From: Scytalidium lignicola
Taxonomy: Eukaryota > Ascomycota > Leotiomycetes
Direction of reading: 5' to 3'
DNA length: 64,000 bases
NCBI GenBank assembly: GCA_002812745.2
Contig: NCSJ02000116.1
Coordinates: 58,385-122,384 of the forward strand
The notes under the pieces were generated by a model. That model worked only from the letters and a program-made list of their open reading frames with translations. It had not been told where the DNA came from and ran no database searches. The position numbers and the translations under genes were made by a program. Below, piece by piece: positions 36,601-49,623 of this stretch (its first letter is position 1; each line of letters starts with the position of its first letter).

Positions 36601-36879
36601 TTGTTATAATGGTAGCTGGGAGTTAGCTATTAGCACTCAATATCTAAAACTGTAATTCTTAAAATTTTCATACATCACGCAGACCTTTTTCTATGCTCTA
36701 TATCTGTTCACATCAAAGAATAGGAATTCTGCCATGAAGGCAGTCCACAGCATGGCTGGGTGTCAGGAGCTGGGATAAATGCAATAAAGAGATGCCGTGA
36801 GCCATTCCTACAATTTCTTTCATCTCACATCACTCTCACAAATAAAAAAAATAAAGGCATTAACAAAGCTATTCTCAAA
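33651..36879. other. Long intergenic region upstream of the Zn2Cys6 gene
   Basis: About 3.2 kb. Contains an N at 33688, the only N not beside an A/T run, and a perfect palindrome with a CACGTG core at 34307. Short frames lack domain features. The stretch after about 35200 is AT-rich. Confidence 0.55.
34307..34316. promoter_or_regulatory. Perfect 10-bp palindrome with CACGTG core
   Basis: GTCACGTGAC is an ideal site for bHLH regulators of the Cbf1/USF type. It lies about 660 bp upstream of the Zn2Cys6 start codon. Occupancy is unproven. Confidence 0.4.
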
Positions 36880-37783
36880 ATGTTCGCTCAACTTCCCCTC
36901 GAAATCCGTCTCCGCGTCTGGGAAATAATCCCCCACCAACCCCACATCGTATAGATAAATATGCGCTATCTGCCCTACGACAGGTGTAATTTTTGCGGGA
37001 GTCGTGATGAAGGCAATGGGTCGGAATTTAAGTGCCTTTGCTCGACGCCTGTCCCTGTACTTCTTCGTATTCTTGCTCTCGAGTACTATGAACTAGCTTT
37101 TGGCAGTGCCAACCTTCCAGTCTTAAGAGAACGACCAATACATAGGCGTGGATGGAGTATCAGCGGCGTAGATGATGATGAAGTAGTTGAGAGTAATGAG
37201 CTGAGGTAGCAAAGTATGCACCGAAAATTTATTTTAATTTTGAGTGTGACACTGGGGTTTCGGTCGGACGCTGCAGCCGTGCAGGGAGAAGCTTAAGGAT
37301 AGGAGAGGTGCTCATTTTCCGTACAACAAGCATTTTGACTTTAAGCAGCTGCATAGAATTGGAAACTTGGCATTGAATATACATATAGAGTCAAGATCAA
37401 ATTTGTGGCAGTGGTATTTATTTACTTATTTGAATTATCAAATAGGATTGGGGAGTTTTCAGAAGCTGAAGAAGTTGTATTTATATCTGGAAGCTGACGA
37501 TATAAACTCGAGTCAAAAAGTGGATCTCGTAGATTTGAGAGAGAAAGTAGAGAAAGATGGAGATGAAAGAGTGGCACAGGAGTTTGTGGATATGTGGAGA
37601 ACTATATTCAAGGAAGAAGAAGCTGCAGTTAATGATGTAGGCGTAGATACTTTGATGATTATCTGTAGAGATGGATTGAATAAACAGCATAAATTAAGAG
37701 AGCTGTTGATGAACGGAGCCAGTTCAGATGAAGTGCTGAAATGCATTTGGGTTAGGAACATGAGTGGAAGTGAAATCAATTGA
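36880..37783 (+). pseudogene. Decayed 2EXR-domain gene
   Basis: Begins with 'MFAQLPLEIRLRVWEII', the signature of the fungal 2EXR domain (LPxElRlxIWe). TAG at 36952-36954 interrupts the frame, which then continues with 'MRYLPYD' and 'STPVPVLLRILALEYYELAFG'. Here the family's usual cysteine-glutamate-serine-arginine segment before the 'YYELAFG' part seems deleted. After a stop at about 37207 the match resumes in another frame as 'KIYFNFECDT', and then in a third as 'KHFDFKQLHRIGNLALNI', leading into an open C-terminal part to 37783. One stop plus at least two frame changes make it non-functional as a single protein. 2EXR proteins are abundant and variable in Leotiomycetes; their function is unknown. 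Confidence 0.7.
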
Positions 37784-39550
37784 GGATTGTGGAGGTATGG
37801 GACAGAATAAAATGTAAGAAGACAATATGTGATAGAGAATTCTTGTTCCTTATGTACGTTACAGTACGTATATGTAAAGAGCTTGTATATTAAAAGACTT
37901 TACACCTCGGAATCTCGGATTTCCTATTACACTTTAATATTTAGCTGTTTTCAACAAGAATAATTTTGGGACCTCAGGGCTTGTCACGTCTTCCACAGCA
38001 TAGCATTTCAAAAGATAAACGCGCCATTCACTATATTAACAGCCAATGCAATTTTCAGTGGATCCCAACTTTTTACCTTCTATTTTCTTCTTTTACCTTA
38101 TATCGTTCTCCACATAGTGATGCACCTTCAAAGATCTGTCATATCGTACCAGTATTTCCACATGTGACCTATCATCTTTCCACAGGAACGTTACGAAGAC
38201 GTCGATCCACATGTCTAGATCGTTACTCTTTCTTAACCCCTTTTCCTTTTTCCCGTCTTCTCTCAACCCCCGTACTAAGCGATTTCTACGGAAGATTATC
38301 GCCTTCCTGAGAATACTGCACCGGTACGGACGTACTGTATCCAGCACCTTGCATCTTTCCATCTTTGTGCAACCTCCCTAATCGGGAAAAAGGTGCGAGA
38401 CAGAGATTGAGGGGGTACTAGATTATGCAAGGAAAAGTGGAAAAGGGAACCGGCACATCCCGTCGGATGTCTGAGCGAACGGGACCTTAGGAGAATAAAT
38501 TTTCACTCTTCTCTGGCAATTGTAGTGTTCGTTTGCTCGTAGAAAAAGACAGTGGCTTTCTGGTATGTCTGTGCTGCAAAAGTAGACCAGGGGATAATCC
38601 ATATGTTTTCATGGGATATCTGGGTGTAAAGGAGATACCTCTTCGGCATCGTCGGCGGTGGCGCCGACATCCGGTCTTGGTATGGGTCCTCAAAGAAGAG
38701 ATTCTTTTCTTCAACACAAACAGGCGGTGGCTGGGCCCAAGGAGAACTCCGGTAGTGTAAATTGTGGCGTCAAAACTTTATTGTACTTACGTACAGTAAT
38801 AAGTACCCTTCTGTGTTACTCGGATGTAATTGATTGGGCAGACGGAATATTTTCGTCGAAGATGGAAACATCGGGGTCTGGCTCGTTCCCCGTCGTGCCC
38901 AATAGCTGAGTCCAGGGGCCTCTGTAGGCAAAAGTCACATTAAGTCTCGGAGGCAGAGACTGAGAGGGCCAAAGCACATGCATCATAGGGAATAGAGGGT
39001 AACTATATCATTTTCGTACGTAAGGTACAAATACAGTGCAGTAGAGTTGACTAATTCGGCTCTGGCCTTTAGTCCCCGGGGAAATGCACGAAATATTACT
39101 ACCGCTTTAGGATAATAGAAAGGACGGATGATTATTGGATAGTCCACACATCTCCACTGCGGATCACGGAATATTTTCATTTTGCAAAAGTCTCCATCAG
39201 GCTTTCTAGATTTGGTTTTATATAAGAATCGAATCTTGAAGATATAGAGCAAAAGGGGAAACCGATGGGCTTGCCTATCTGTGCGTCTAGTAACATTGAC
39301 AAAGAGAAGAAAAACACTTCTACTTTTGGTAGAGGAATTTTATAATCACACTCCAGGCTAGAAAGTTTTTAATCCATGCTCTCTCTAAATCTCTATATAC
39401 ATGGTGATATGATGTAACGCAAAAACGATTGTATGATTACAAGGATAACAGAAAAAAAAATATTTAGAATCAGAGAAACATCTTTGAGGATTGAAAAATC
39501 GCTCTGAAGTACTGAACTCCGAAAAGAAAACCAAAAATTGCTAAACCCCT
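37784..39550. other. Intergenic, no supported gene
   Basis: 3' flank of the 2EXR relic and of the tannase-family gene. AT-rich with TACAGTAC-like words at about 37860 and 38794. No convincing coding potential. Confidence 0.55.
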
Positions 39551-41370
39551 CTAAGAAGAAACAGCCTTGCATACCCAGCTGTCTGGGTTGGAAGAATCTC
39601 CTCCAATGTAGGTGTTGCGAAGTGGGTATCTGCAATGCTTGCGAGTGAAAGCAATACCTTGTGCAGGGTCATCGTTAACAAACTTAGTCCCCTCCAGGGT
39701 ATCAGGAGCAACGCCATTTTCAACCCAGTTAACCAAAGCACCTAAGACGCTCTTCTCTGGATCAAGGCCGCCGATGGCGGTGGCTAATGGTCCACCCTGG
39801 GTACCGACAACCCAGGCTCCGGGTCCATTGGCGCAGTGACCCATTCCTGTGATACGGAAGAAGCGGTAGAACTCCTCGAGCTCGGCTGGTGTTCGGTGCA
39901 TGCCAGCAAGCAGGTTATTGTAGAAACGCTCAGAGTTGAAGCTGGTGATCTTCTCATCTTGCATACCGTGGGTGACAATGACCTTACCGCCACTGTTGTA
40001 CTGATTCCTCAAGGACTTGGGGTAGGTGCGGATATCAGCCGGGTTCAGGGCATCAGCAAGAGCGGCATCGGCGGCAGTGAATGGAATTCCAACCCAGCTG
40101 GGATCGTTGTAGACAACATACTTGAACCAGTCGCTGGAGTATGAGAAGATGGTTCCACCGTACAGAGTGGTAACGGCACCGATTTCACTGCCTGGTTGCA
40201 TGGCGGGGAAGATGACATTTCCGTCCTCGTCAGTGAAGGGGCTGAAGATCTTGTTGACGGTGGAAACTTGTGCAGCAGTGAGACATGGCTGGACAGCTGG
40301 GCTACCGCATTGGATGGTGGTGGGGTCAAAGTGACAGATATCGGGGTCTTCAATAACGCCGTCCTTGACACCATCGAGGCCATCGCACTGGTTCAGGACC
40401 TCGTTGTGAATAAGTCCCGTCCAGAGATTAGCGGAAATGAAAGTGTCATCGCCTGGCTCTCCTGTTATGGTAGCAAAGGTAGCTCTCCAGGAGTTCATGT
40501 TATTGAAGTCAACCGCTGGAGATCCGGCGTAGATACCATCGAATTCACCTGGGTACTTGTCGGCCATTGTGATACCTTGGCGTCCACCGAGAGAGCATCC
40601 ATAGTAGTATGCTTTCTTGTGGGCAGCACCGTAGAAGAATTGGATGAGCTTCTTGCCTTGGATGATGCTTTGTCCAAGTCTGTATCATCAATCCAAGCGT
40701 TAGGTCTCTGTTTAAAAAANGAGTGTTTAATTAAGATGGAGGGTTTCAACATACGCTCGGTCAGCGAAGTCCTTGATAACATCGCTATTGTTCAACATGG
40801 TGACGGCAGTAGTGCCATTGTGGCCGTTGTTAGTGCCGACAGCAGCGAAGCCATACTGTGTCAGGTATCCCAAGTCCTCATAACGGACGCCTAATTGTAT
40901 GATTAGTATCCAACGGCTTGTAATTCGAGGTCATAGCGTGAAGTCGAGGATAAAAGAATTAAAAAGGCTATGGAACACTCACATCCGTCAATGCCTCCGT
41001 TACCAGTGGCAACAATACGCTGACCCTTGTTGGACCATTCTCTCGGCATCCACAGCTCAAAGTTGAAGCTGGACTGCTTGGAGGTTGGAATGGAGAGGAC
41101 AATACGGCAAAGATCGACCGAGACCAGCTGAGTTGGGCGACCACACGAGGCCACATTATCCGAGTTGGCGATGGTGGTATTTCCCGGAATGAACTCGCGA
41201 ATCCATAGCGTGCTGTTGGAGACGTGCTGCTGGGCGTTGAAAGCCAAGCAAGCGCTCTTGAAGTCCGTCTGGGAGAGCACTGGCGGAGCAGTGGTAGTAG
41301 TATCAGCCCTCACCACGCCGGCGAGGCCAGCAACCACCACACCTAACAACGTACGACTAAGCACCGCCAT
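39551..41370 (-). CDS. Secreted tannase/feruloyl esterase family enzyme
   Basis: Three exons (41370-40983, 40890-40755, 40679-39551) give 550 aa. The ATG at 41370 starts a clear signal peptide ('LLGVVVAGLAGVVRA'); a frame-compatible ATG 60 nt upstream would bury it. The alpha/beta-hydrolase core has the family's CS-D-HC arrangement: nucleophile in 'YYYGCSLGGRQG', aspartate in 'THGMQDEKI', and histidine followed by cysteine in 'ITGMGHCANG', where the two cysteines are expected to form a disulfide joining Ser and His. The length matches fungal tannases and feruloyl esterases (about 500-580 aa). The enzyme is expected outside the cell, cleaving ester bonds of gallate or ferulate in plant material. 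The N at 40720 is inside intron 2. Gallate and ferulate specificity cannot be separated here. Confidence 0.93.
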
Positions 41371-42235
41371 GTCTGTTCCTTGAGTCCAGAGTAGTACTTT
41401 GAATAGATTGAGAATCCTGGAATGCCACATGGCAAAAGATGATCCTGCCAGGTTTGTTATATATACCTACTTAAGGAGAGCCAGACGGCAGCGTGTTTCC
41501 GTAGCTTGGCTAGTCCATAGAGCTCATCCCAGCGTTGTGCAGGACGAACTATCGAAGATGGTACGCAATCAAGCGGGGGCAAATCTCTTTCTGCAGAGCT
41601 TGGCGTTCAAGATCAGGGATGGTGTTGCGTGAGAGAAGAAGGGTGCTATCAACTTGTGCTGATGCGTGGTCTTGCGGTATTGGTGTGAGTGAGTATGCGG
41701 TGTTAAGCGATATCTCCTTCCAAGCAGGTGCAGACCGACTCAAGTTGACAGTACTGAGTGTAGAAGGACTTCTAACCAATATCCCAAAAGGAGGAGTCTG
41801 ATATCGATAGCTGAAGAAATGGACCCCAGTTTTAACCTTAACGGCACTAGCTGGTGCATCGGTACCTTGCGGTTCTAGCGGTTCCAGCGTCTACCGGCGA
41901 GCTACGGCGAGCTTCCAGTGGCTTATTACTGGAGTAGATTGTCCAGTCGTCAGTCGTTGTTTGCAGTTGGTATTTCCGCGAGCATTGAAGCAGAGTGGCA
42001 GTTAGCGTATGCAGGGGCTCTCAACCTTCCTATAGGAGGAAGAGGAGCGGGAGATGAGAGCAACTAGACTGGAACCGGCGCGTTTATCTAGGGGGCCATG
42101 GGTCTGTAAATACCGTACGGGTACCCTGTTGACCGTCCCTTGCCACTCTCTTGGGTCATCTGGTGTCCCGGGTGGCTGACGCCATTTCAGCTTACTGGGT
42201 CCAATTACTGGATGGTGAGGTAGCACAGCATGATT

Positions 42236-42330
42236 TTCTGTACCGTAGAGTATGGTAATAGTACAGTATTACTCGTACAGTCTTGGGTGCTAACTGTATG
42301 TACTGTACGTACTGTACTCTATCCTATCGT
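42236..42330. repeat. Cluster of TACAGTAC / TGTACTGTAC palindromic words
   Basis: Within about 95 bp, words such as GTACAGTA, CGTACAG and TGTACTGTACGTACTGTAC occur repeatedly in both orientations. They are near-palindromic. Similar isolated words recur in other intergenic parts of the window and not obviously within exons. Confidence 0.6.
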
Positions 42331-42796
42331 ACTCTAGAGGGGAAGAAGCAAACAAACGCTGGCGGGTGATTGTGGAGGGTGTAAGCCCTCGAAAGAGTCT
42401 TTCTAGTGCCGTTGACCCCTGAGGGTATTTGTGATGTTTATCAGCATTTGTTTACAAGGAAAGAGGTGAGGCTGCCTCAGGCTGCCGTCAGATTTTCAAG
42501 CCACCGCTTGTCAGACGTTTAGTTTCCTTCTGGCACGCTTCTTAGTCATCGTTCCCACAGCAGCATATTTTACTTCTACAAGTAACAAACACATCGCACA
42601 CTCAACATCTGGACATGGCAACATAAGATTTGCACCATAGTACACCACACGCAAATCCCTTCAAGCTTCTCCACCAGACTCTAAGCATTTTTCTGGCCGT
42701 CAGATGTGGCTGCGGGTAGTTATAGCCAGCGGCGGTCTGCGGAAAACTCTCTCTCAGCCCCAAGAACGCCTCTGCAACAAAAATGAGAGATAATTA

Positions 42797-43036
42797 ATGG
42801 CGCTTCCTCTGCGAGGAACCAGCAGCGAAGAACTCCGTTCAAAGCTAGAGAACCACCGAATCAGGAGGCAGTCCTTCGCCATGCCATTGGGGGTTTTGAA
42901 AAAAGATCCTGAGAAAGCCTGTCAGCAACTTGGCATTCCTTGGCAAGCATCGCGACCGAGATTTGCACCAAGACCGGCGAAACTTGAAGAAGATCTGGAA
43001 GGGTGGGAGGCGCCTTGGCTGGAAATGCGACGCTGA
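42797..43036 (+). other. Small open reading frame of doubtful coding status
   Basis: 79 codons, ATG to TGA, hydrophilic, with 'PEKACQQLGIPWQASRPR'. No domain, signal or splice partner recognised. It could be a short gene or chance. Confidence 0.2.
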
Positions 43037-45557
43037 GGTGCAGGAACGAGGGTTTCATACATAGATCGGTACAGTCCTGTAAGATGACCAGCATTCGAAG
43101 TGAGATCCCTTCGTATCTTGGACGTTTGTCCGATGCAGAGTCATTTGATTTTACCAAGTCACGGTAGTAATGGGTAAGAATGGAGTCGCAACTACGACTG
43201 TGATTAACGCACGTTTTTATATGAAAGGTTGCAACTAGAGTCTTCCTCTTCTCTCAGCAATTTAAATCCCTTTCATAATTACTGCTATGCCTTTGGGTAC
43301 TACGGTGTTGCTTTTCAATAAGAAAAATGCCTGCAGTATGGCCGGTAAACCCCCTCGCTCTCAAATCCTTCACTCAAAACATCACGGAAATGATACTACT
43401 GTGAGCAAGAAAGTTTAGTAATCGATGTCCACCATCGCATCCTTTTTTTCTGGCTGTGGAAATTACTCAGTTCCACGAACCCTTCTTCCTCGGCTCCAAC
43501 ATTTAGCTCTAACTCCAAAGGTTGATGATTAGAAAATAACAAAACAGTAATATTAAGTTAATTACGGTAACTCATCCGATTCTTCTTCTTCTAGCTCTCT
43601 TGTCTGTCGGTTTGCGGCAGATCGATGGATGAGCCAAGGCAAGATAGCGGGCGAGCTGGAATGAAGAGGTGAGACCCCTCTCCACCCAAACCCCGAAGCC
43701 AACCGGGACCACTATCATAGCCAGAACCACCCCCATTGCCACTGAGAAGGGTATCGCCATCATCCCTTCAACTCCATTTTCGTGATCCTTCTATTCGGTT
43801 GTGGTAGTGCTGTACTGTGCACTGTACTGGAAACCGATGCTGACACCAGGTGGTGATGTCCTGCTGTTCTTGGTCTAAGAAACCGTCGATCGCAACTGAG
43901 GGAAGCGTTAAGCTTTTATGGCCGAGGAGAGACATCAACACAGTCCTGCAGTTTCCTGGCACGACAGGCCCAACTCTTGAGTGCCGATCACCTTGTCTGC
44001 AGCATCACCTGCATCACCTGCATCGCCTAACATTTCTTTGCCCACAGACCTTTTTGAGACTTGACTCCAAGACTACTGTCGGTGCCTTAACAAGGTCAAC
44101 ATGCAAGCTGCTTCTGTTACGCGAGGTAAACTTAATTCATCATTCTGGACTTGTCTGGATAACGGAGCTGGCACGGCTCTGTAACTTGGGTGCACGCTTC
44201 ACTGTCTCTCCTCTTCCCTTAGTTGCATGAGAATACCTATCAGCAACTAGACTATTTCTTTAGCAGCTTTACTGTGTTCCAGTAATTGTGCTTCTCTCCA
44301 GCCTCGATAATGCAAATACCGGAAATCCCCGTTGCTCAACGGCAGAGAGTCGAGCCTTAAAATGGGTAAGCATGGAATCTAAGTGGACTTGGTGGCTTCT
44401 CTGACAATCCGGAGAACTAACTGAGACGGTGCGACGGTTGACTTGTGACTGCCATTTGCCTACAGTGTTGCTTACTGGCTCTTGTCTCCTCAAAACACAC
44501 GTGAAATCTAACACATATCTGTACAGTACAGCCTCCAACGTTCCAACATTCCAACATGCAGAGCACATGCAGACTGTGAAAAGTTAAATCTGGTACGGGC
44601 TCTGAGACCATTTTTCTCCAGCAGCTCGGGACATGGAGATCTCCTCTTTTCGTTTCTCCAACGAATACGGGGCCGTGAATGACCTCCCCCCCAGAACTTA
44701 TAGTTAAGTTTGAGTGCTTGGCTTCTCATGATGGCTCTGCTTGGCATCTTGGCAAGCAGAGCCTAAGGAAACGCTATGCTCTACCAGAAAGCTCTCTCTC
44801 CCTCCCCGTGGAACACAAGAAAAGCACCATTTCTTACGTCCGTACAGTACTACCCAAAAGTACCTCCAGGACAAGGGGCGCGGAGGCTTCGGTACCAAAT
44901 TACTGCATCATCTTCACCCATCCTGGCTCTTCTTTGGAATATCCTTGGCATACCAGAACCCTCATCAACGCCTCTCAAGCCCAAAACGATAGCGTAACAT
45001 CGTGTACCTTAACTATACAGTTCCTTGCATTTCCATGGGCTCCTTTTATCTATATCGTGCCCACGGCACTTGAATTCAATTAACCCCTCCAAGAAAAGTG
45101 ACCAGTACCGGTATCTTAGTACCTTAGTAACACTCACTATTACAGTAGTACCACTTTGGGTTTCTCCTTTGGGGGCTGCATTTCTTCCACCTCTTTTACT
45201 GTACTTTCCTAAGCCCCCGTCCCTAAACTCTTCTACAACCGACCTCTTGGCAGGGTCTGTCCTCCCCTTACCAGCTCGGGGGAAAAGGTGATATGAAGTT
45301 CATGCCGGCGCATTTGAGTGTTGCACCCGCGCAACCACACACTAAACTTTAAGGTGATTCTGTCGTTCTGTTCGGGAGCTTTCTACGTCGCATGTTGTAT
45401 CAGTGCCAAAGCACTCGGGGAGAGACAAAAGGCTTTTAAGTAGGAATTCATACCCTTTTCTCATCTTCTTAAGACGGGGGGTTTTGTGATTCTCTTCTCT
45501 CTCCATATTTCTGTCTCCACCTCTTGATCGCCGTCTCGCTCTTCGAAACCAACGGCT

Positions 45558-47078
45558 ATGCCTGACGTTTCTAATCTCCCCGGCCCTTACAATGGTGGTA
45601 TCTTGACTGGCAGTTGTTTTGGATTCGGTCTCGTCGCCTTCATCGTTGTGGTTATTCGGGTTTGGTTTCGAATCTGGAAACGAACAATTGGCATTTCAGA
45701 TTACTGCATTATAATCTCAGTGGTATGAGCACGAAGAAAGATTTTTATTTTTATTCTCCTTGCGAAATCTAAGCTTTTTTGATCTGAGCTTTTGATCATC
45801 GAGCGGGGAGAGAGATGGCTCTTGCTGACCATGTTTGTGGACTGCAGATCACTTCAATTGTTCAGTGCGCTGTGATTTCTACCGGTAAGTTTAAAATCAC
45901 AACTTCAACAAACTGTACTGTACAGGTTTTTATGCTAATTGGTGATATATAGCTGTCACTCAATGGGGTTATGGACATCATGATCGAGATTTACCAGCGA
46001 GTCTTCGAACTGCGTCTACGCCTTCACTTGTTAGTTTTTCCTCCCCACATTCAAAACTTTAGAGCCCTTAATTATTAACATAGAAATATCAACACAGTTG
46101 TTCTGGGTTAACCAACTGTTTTTCAAACTCACGACTCTCTTCAGTAAACTCTCTTTCTTCTTCGTCTACAAGGGCCTCTTCGCCAAATCCTCCACGCTGC
46201 TCGTTCGTTGCCTCCGTGTCGTCAACTACTTCACAGCTTTCCTTGTCACGACATACTACTTCTCCGCCTTCTGGGTTAGTTTGTTCCAATGCATTCCCGT
46301 CCAGAAGGCTTGGATGTCCAAACTCCCGGGCCACTGCATCGAGAATGATACCTTTCGAATCGTCACCCATGCCGTCAATGTCACTACCAGCATCTGTCTT
46401 ATTATCATGCCTTTGCCAGTTTTGTTTAGCATTAAAAAGCGGTCGCCTGAGATTACTGGGTTTATTATTTTGATTCTTTTGGGGTTGAGGTATGGGATAT
46501 ATATAATGTTTCCCTCCGCATCTTTAACTGCGGTTAGAAATGGGCAAACCAAAAAAGTATATTGGCTAATGCATGTGTAACAGTCACACATCCTGCACGA
46601 TTGTCCGTCTTATTCTTCAACTTCATCCTTTGGCTGGCACAAAGACTGACCCTCACTGTATGATATATTCCTCCCCTTCCCCTTCCCCTTCCCCTTCCCC
46701 TACTTTTATTACAATTTTATATATTTACTGACATATGACTTCCCAGGGGTTAACGTCATTAACAATGCCATTGGTGTCATCGAAATGGAAGTCGGCATCA
46801 TTGCCGCCTCCCTAGTCCTCATGCGCCCCTTCTTCTCCTTCCTTCGCGAATTAATATTCGGCCCTAAGATTTCATCCACCAATCCTAGCGGGTACGCAAA
46901 CATGGACTCCTCCCGCAGGACACGGATGGATGGTACCCAGCGTGATATTAAGATCACTAAGACTGTCGATATTGAGATGGACTCGCGGGATAGGAGCACG
47001 GAGAATATCCTAGCTTCGAGTAGGGCCGGTACACAAGATGCTTGGGTTGTGAGGGAGCCGACGGAGAAGCGACCTTAA
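45558..47078 (+). CDS. PTH11-like integral membrane protein (fungal rhodopsin domain)
   Basis: Six exons (45558-45722, 45848-45884, 45953-46029, 46098-46489, 46584-46657, 46747-47078) sum to 359 codons, 358 aa. Hydrophobic helices in order include 'FGFGLVAFIVVVIRVWFR', a helix around 'ISDYCIIISV', 'VVNYFTAFLVTTYYFSAFW', 'ICLIIMPLPVLF' and 'FIILILLGLR', ending with 'EMEVGIIAASLVLMRPFFSF', the conserved last helix of the fungal rhodopsin domain. Paired cysteines in 'FQCIPVQKAW' and 'PGHCIEND' are the family's likely extracellular disulfide. The cytosolic tail is charged. There is no N-terminal CFEM domain. Members are candidate plasma-membrane receptors; the ligand is unknown. Intron 5 contains a TTCCCC repeat. 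Confidence 0.88.
46673..46700. repeat. TTCCCC microsatellite in intron 5 of the rhodopsin-fold gene
   Basis: Four to five head-to-tail TTCCCC units inside the intron 46658-46746, in the polypyrimidine context before the acceptor. Confidence 0.85.
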
Positions 47079-49623
47079 CGAAGGAGAAACTTGTATATGA
47101 TTTTTTTTAATCCTTTTTAGCAGCTGTCTGTCCTATCACTGTCCTGTCCGACTCGCGTGCTAGAGGGCTTAATGCAGTTCATTGATTCCGATGTCATATG
47201 TTAGCGTGAGCGTCAAGAAGCCTTTATTTTTTTTAGCTAAACCAGAAGCATTGAAGCTAGGTGTATCTTCTGGCTGTATCGATATTTATAACATTATTAC
47301 TAGGAGTTCAACTTTCTAGTTTTTGTATGAGTTCATGTTACTCTTAACAGGCTGCTAGTCTTAGTATTTGCAGAGCTAGATGCTGATTATACTATGGGTG
47401 GGTGTCGAAGGCATTTACCTTCAGGAAAATCTACAAATTATGTGGGACCATTTGAAATTTTGCGACGGCGTGGTCCGTAACCGTCCCATCTTACCCCCTC
47501 CAGTTCTTGCTGATCAAAAGAAGATCCATTGCTTTAGCAAACTCGTAACGTTAAAAAATCTCTAGGGAACAAGCTTTGAGCAAGAATGCTGCAGCTAAAA
47601 CCCGTAAACTCGTAAATACTAATATCCGAGTCTGGTTTCACTTATACTATCAGCATTTTTATTCTCACTTGCTCTCTAAGACAGATTCTTTTATTCATTT
47701 GCAAAATATCCACTGATGAACTAAGTCAGGGAACGTGGGCTCCCACTTAATTGCCTCCGGACTTTAATTACTGAAACGAGAGATACCCGCCTCCCCTGAT
47801 ATCTTGAGTTACAGCCACATTAAAAGTTGCTTGGTTGGCTTACTGTATCCTATGATCTAAGTTTTGGATGGTTGCGGGCCATTTGCTGAGGTGGGATTTT
47901 AGATCTTGTTGTTATCTTGCCCAGCACGTCCTTATCCTTGTCCAGCTTACATCTGCTTACACTGCTCACTGCATGTAAAGTGTATGCATGGTAGGCGCCC
48001 CCAGCTCAGATGAGATCATCCCGTTTTATTTTGGTTATTGGGAATTTCTTGGAAGGGAGAACGCGTGGGGGTTTTGTATGGAGCCCCGGCGGACTCTCCA
48101 AAAGTATTGATCGGGTGATTTCTTACCCCGAGAAGTAGATCTTCGTTCTGTTATATATGCTGCACCAGAGTTTGTCCAACGAATTCACTTTCCTCCACTT
48201 AAGAGCATCTGTCTACGATTTAAAGGATTGTTGTGGTGTTTGCTCTGAAACAGATCGTACGTGTTTTCTGGTTACCATGTCACAGTCAAAATAAAGCATA
48301 GATTGAACATAAATACACGATCGAAGTAGAATAGAGGATGGTAGCTATCCTTATTAGAAGCTGTGCTGAGGCTCTGTTAATGTTTAATTTGCATATCTTG
48401 GACTATTAACTCGACGTGGCTGTTCAAACATGCCGATAGAGGAATACTACTTTAATCAGCGCACCAAATTCTCTCGTTCAAGATCAGCCTAACTAAATCG
48501 TCAGAACTAACTACATAACTTTTTTCTTTTTCAAAATTTTTGAAGCCAGATTATTTCTAAGTGTCCTGTATATCATACAGTGAGGGTCGGTCTTTGTGCC
48601 AACCAAGGGATGGAATTGAAAGAAATGAGACGTACAAACTACTACTTTAAGTATTTTATCTTTAAATGTAATTATAAAAATGTTCTTTTCTATTAAGTCG
48701 TATATATTGTCTCAAAAACAATTTGTGCTATTTTGACTTTATCACTGTAATAACTTAGCTAAGACAATTATTAACTTATAAGACTTGATTTCATATTTAT
48801 CATAGACAACGTGAAAAAAANTCTACCAAAAATGTGATTATAACAAGCTTTGTCTTATTCCATATGTAGTCAATGGGTATTATTAAGGAATATAAGCATT
48901 TGTATTGTTAAACGATTAGCACTTTTTCCCTTGATAGCAATCAAAGCTTGCACCTGAGATTTGGTGAATTCTAGATTTTATAGTAAGAGCTCATAAATAA
49001 TAATAATACTATTATTATATTTAGTATCCATTTTAAATTATTACTTCTCTATGTTGCGATAAAAGCAAGGCTATTTGATATATGAGTAGAGTTAAAGGTA
49101 TGGTGACAGTCTTAAGTGTTCTACTATCGATCTTAATCGTTACCTGACTATTTAAAGGTTTTGTATGAGTGTTAATAAGAGAAAACAAAAGAGTATTTTC
49201 GAAAGCTCTCAAATTTAAACCGAGAAGAACATAATCAGGCAGGATAATTTCTGTAACTACTAAGTACTAAGATCTCACAAGAGGTTAGAACATGGCTCAT
49301 GCACTGTAGCGTCTCTCACTTGTCAATTATTAGATCGTCTCTTATATAAGAAAATACAATTGTTCTAAAACGACTAAACGACATCAAATATACTTCATCT
49401 ATCCGATGAGCTATCAATAAAGTCATTTTTAATAATCTAGGGTTAATTGTCAATATCTAGAGCAGGTATATTATATATTAATGCGTATAAAAGTGTTATT
49501 CTATATACCAACTTGATATTCCTTTTTTCCAAGACGAATATAAATATTATTAGTCTATAATAACAGTTCTTATGCAAGACTCCTTATATGCTATTTATTT
49601 CCCCTTCTTTTCCGATTCTTTGT
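47079..49623. other. AT-rich intergenic stretch
   Basis: About 2.5 kb without a supported gene. It becomes strongly AT-rich after about 48650. N at 48821 after an A run. No terminal repeats or transposase-like motifs were seen by eye. Confidence 0.55.

Larger units (their letters stand above)
41371..45557. other. Long intergenic region with GTAC-rich words
   Basis: About 4.2 kb. A cluster of TGTACTGTAC/GTACAGTA words lies at 42236-42330, with others near 43810, 44521 and 44843. Small open frames (for example 42797-43036, plus) lack recognisable domains. The right end holds the promoter of the rhodopsin-fold gene, including a pyrimidine-rich tract near 45490-45530. Confidence 0.55.

Noticed and set aside
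43572..43763. Small minus-strand frame with a hydrophobic helix
   Set aside because: Only 63 codons, no start context, no partner exon; hydrophobic frames arise readily by chance.
47079..49623. AT-rich stretch considered as a RIP-degraded transposon
   Set aside because: No terminal repeats, transposase or reverse-transcriptase motifs could be read on either strand.
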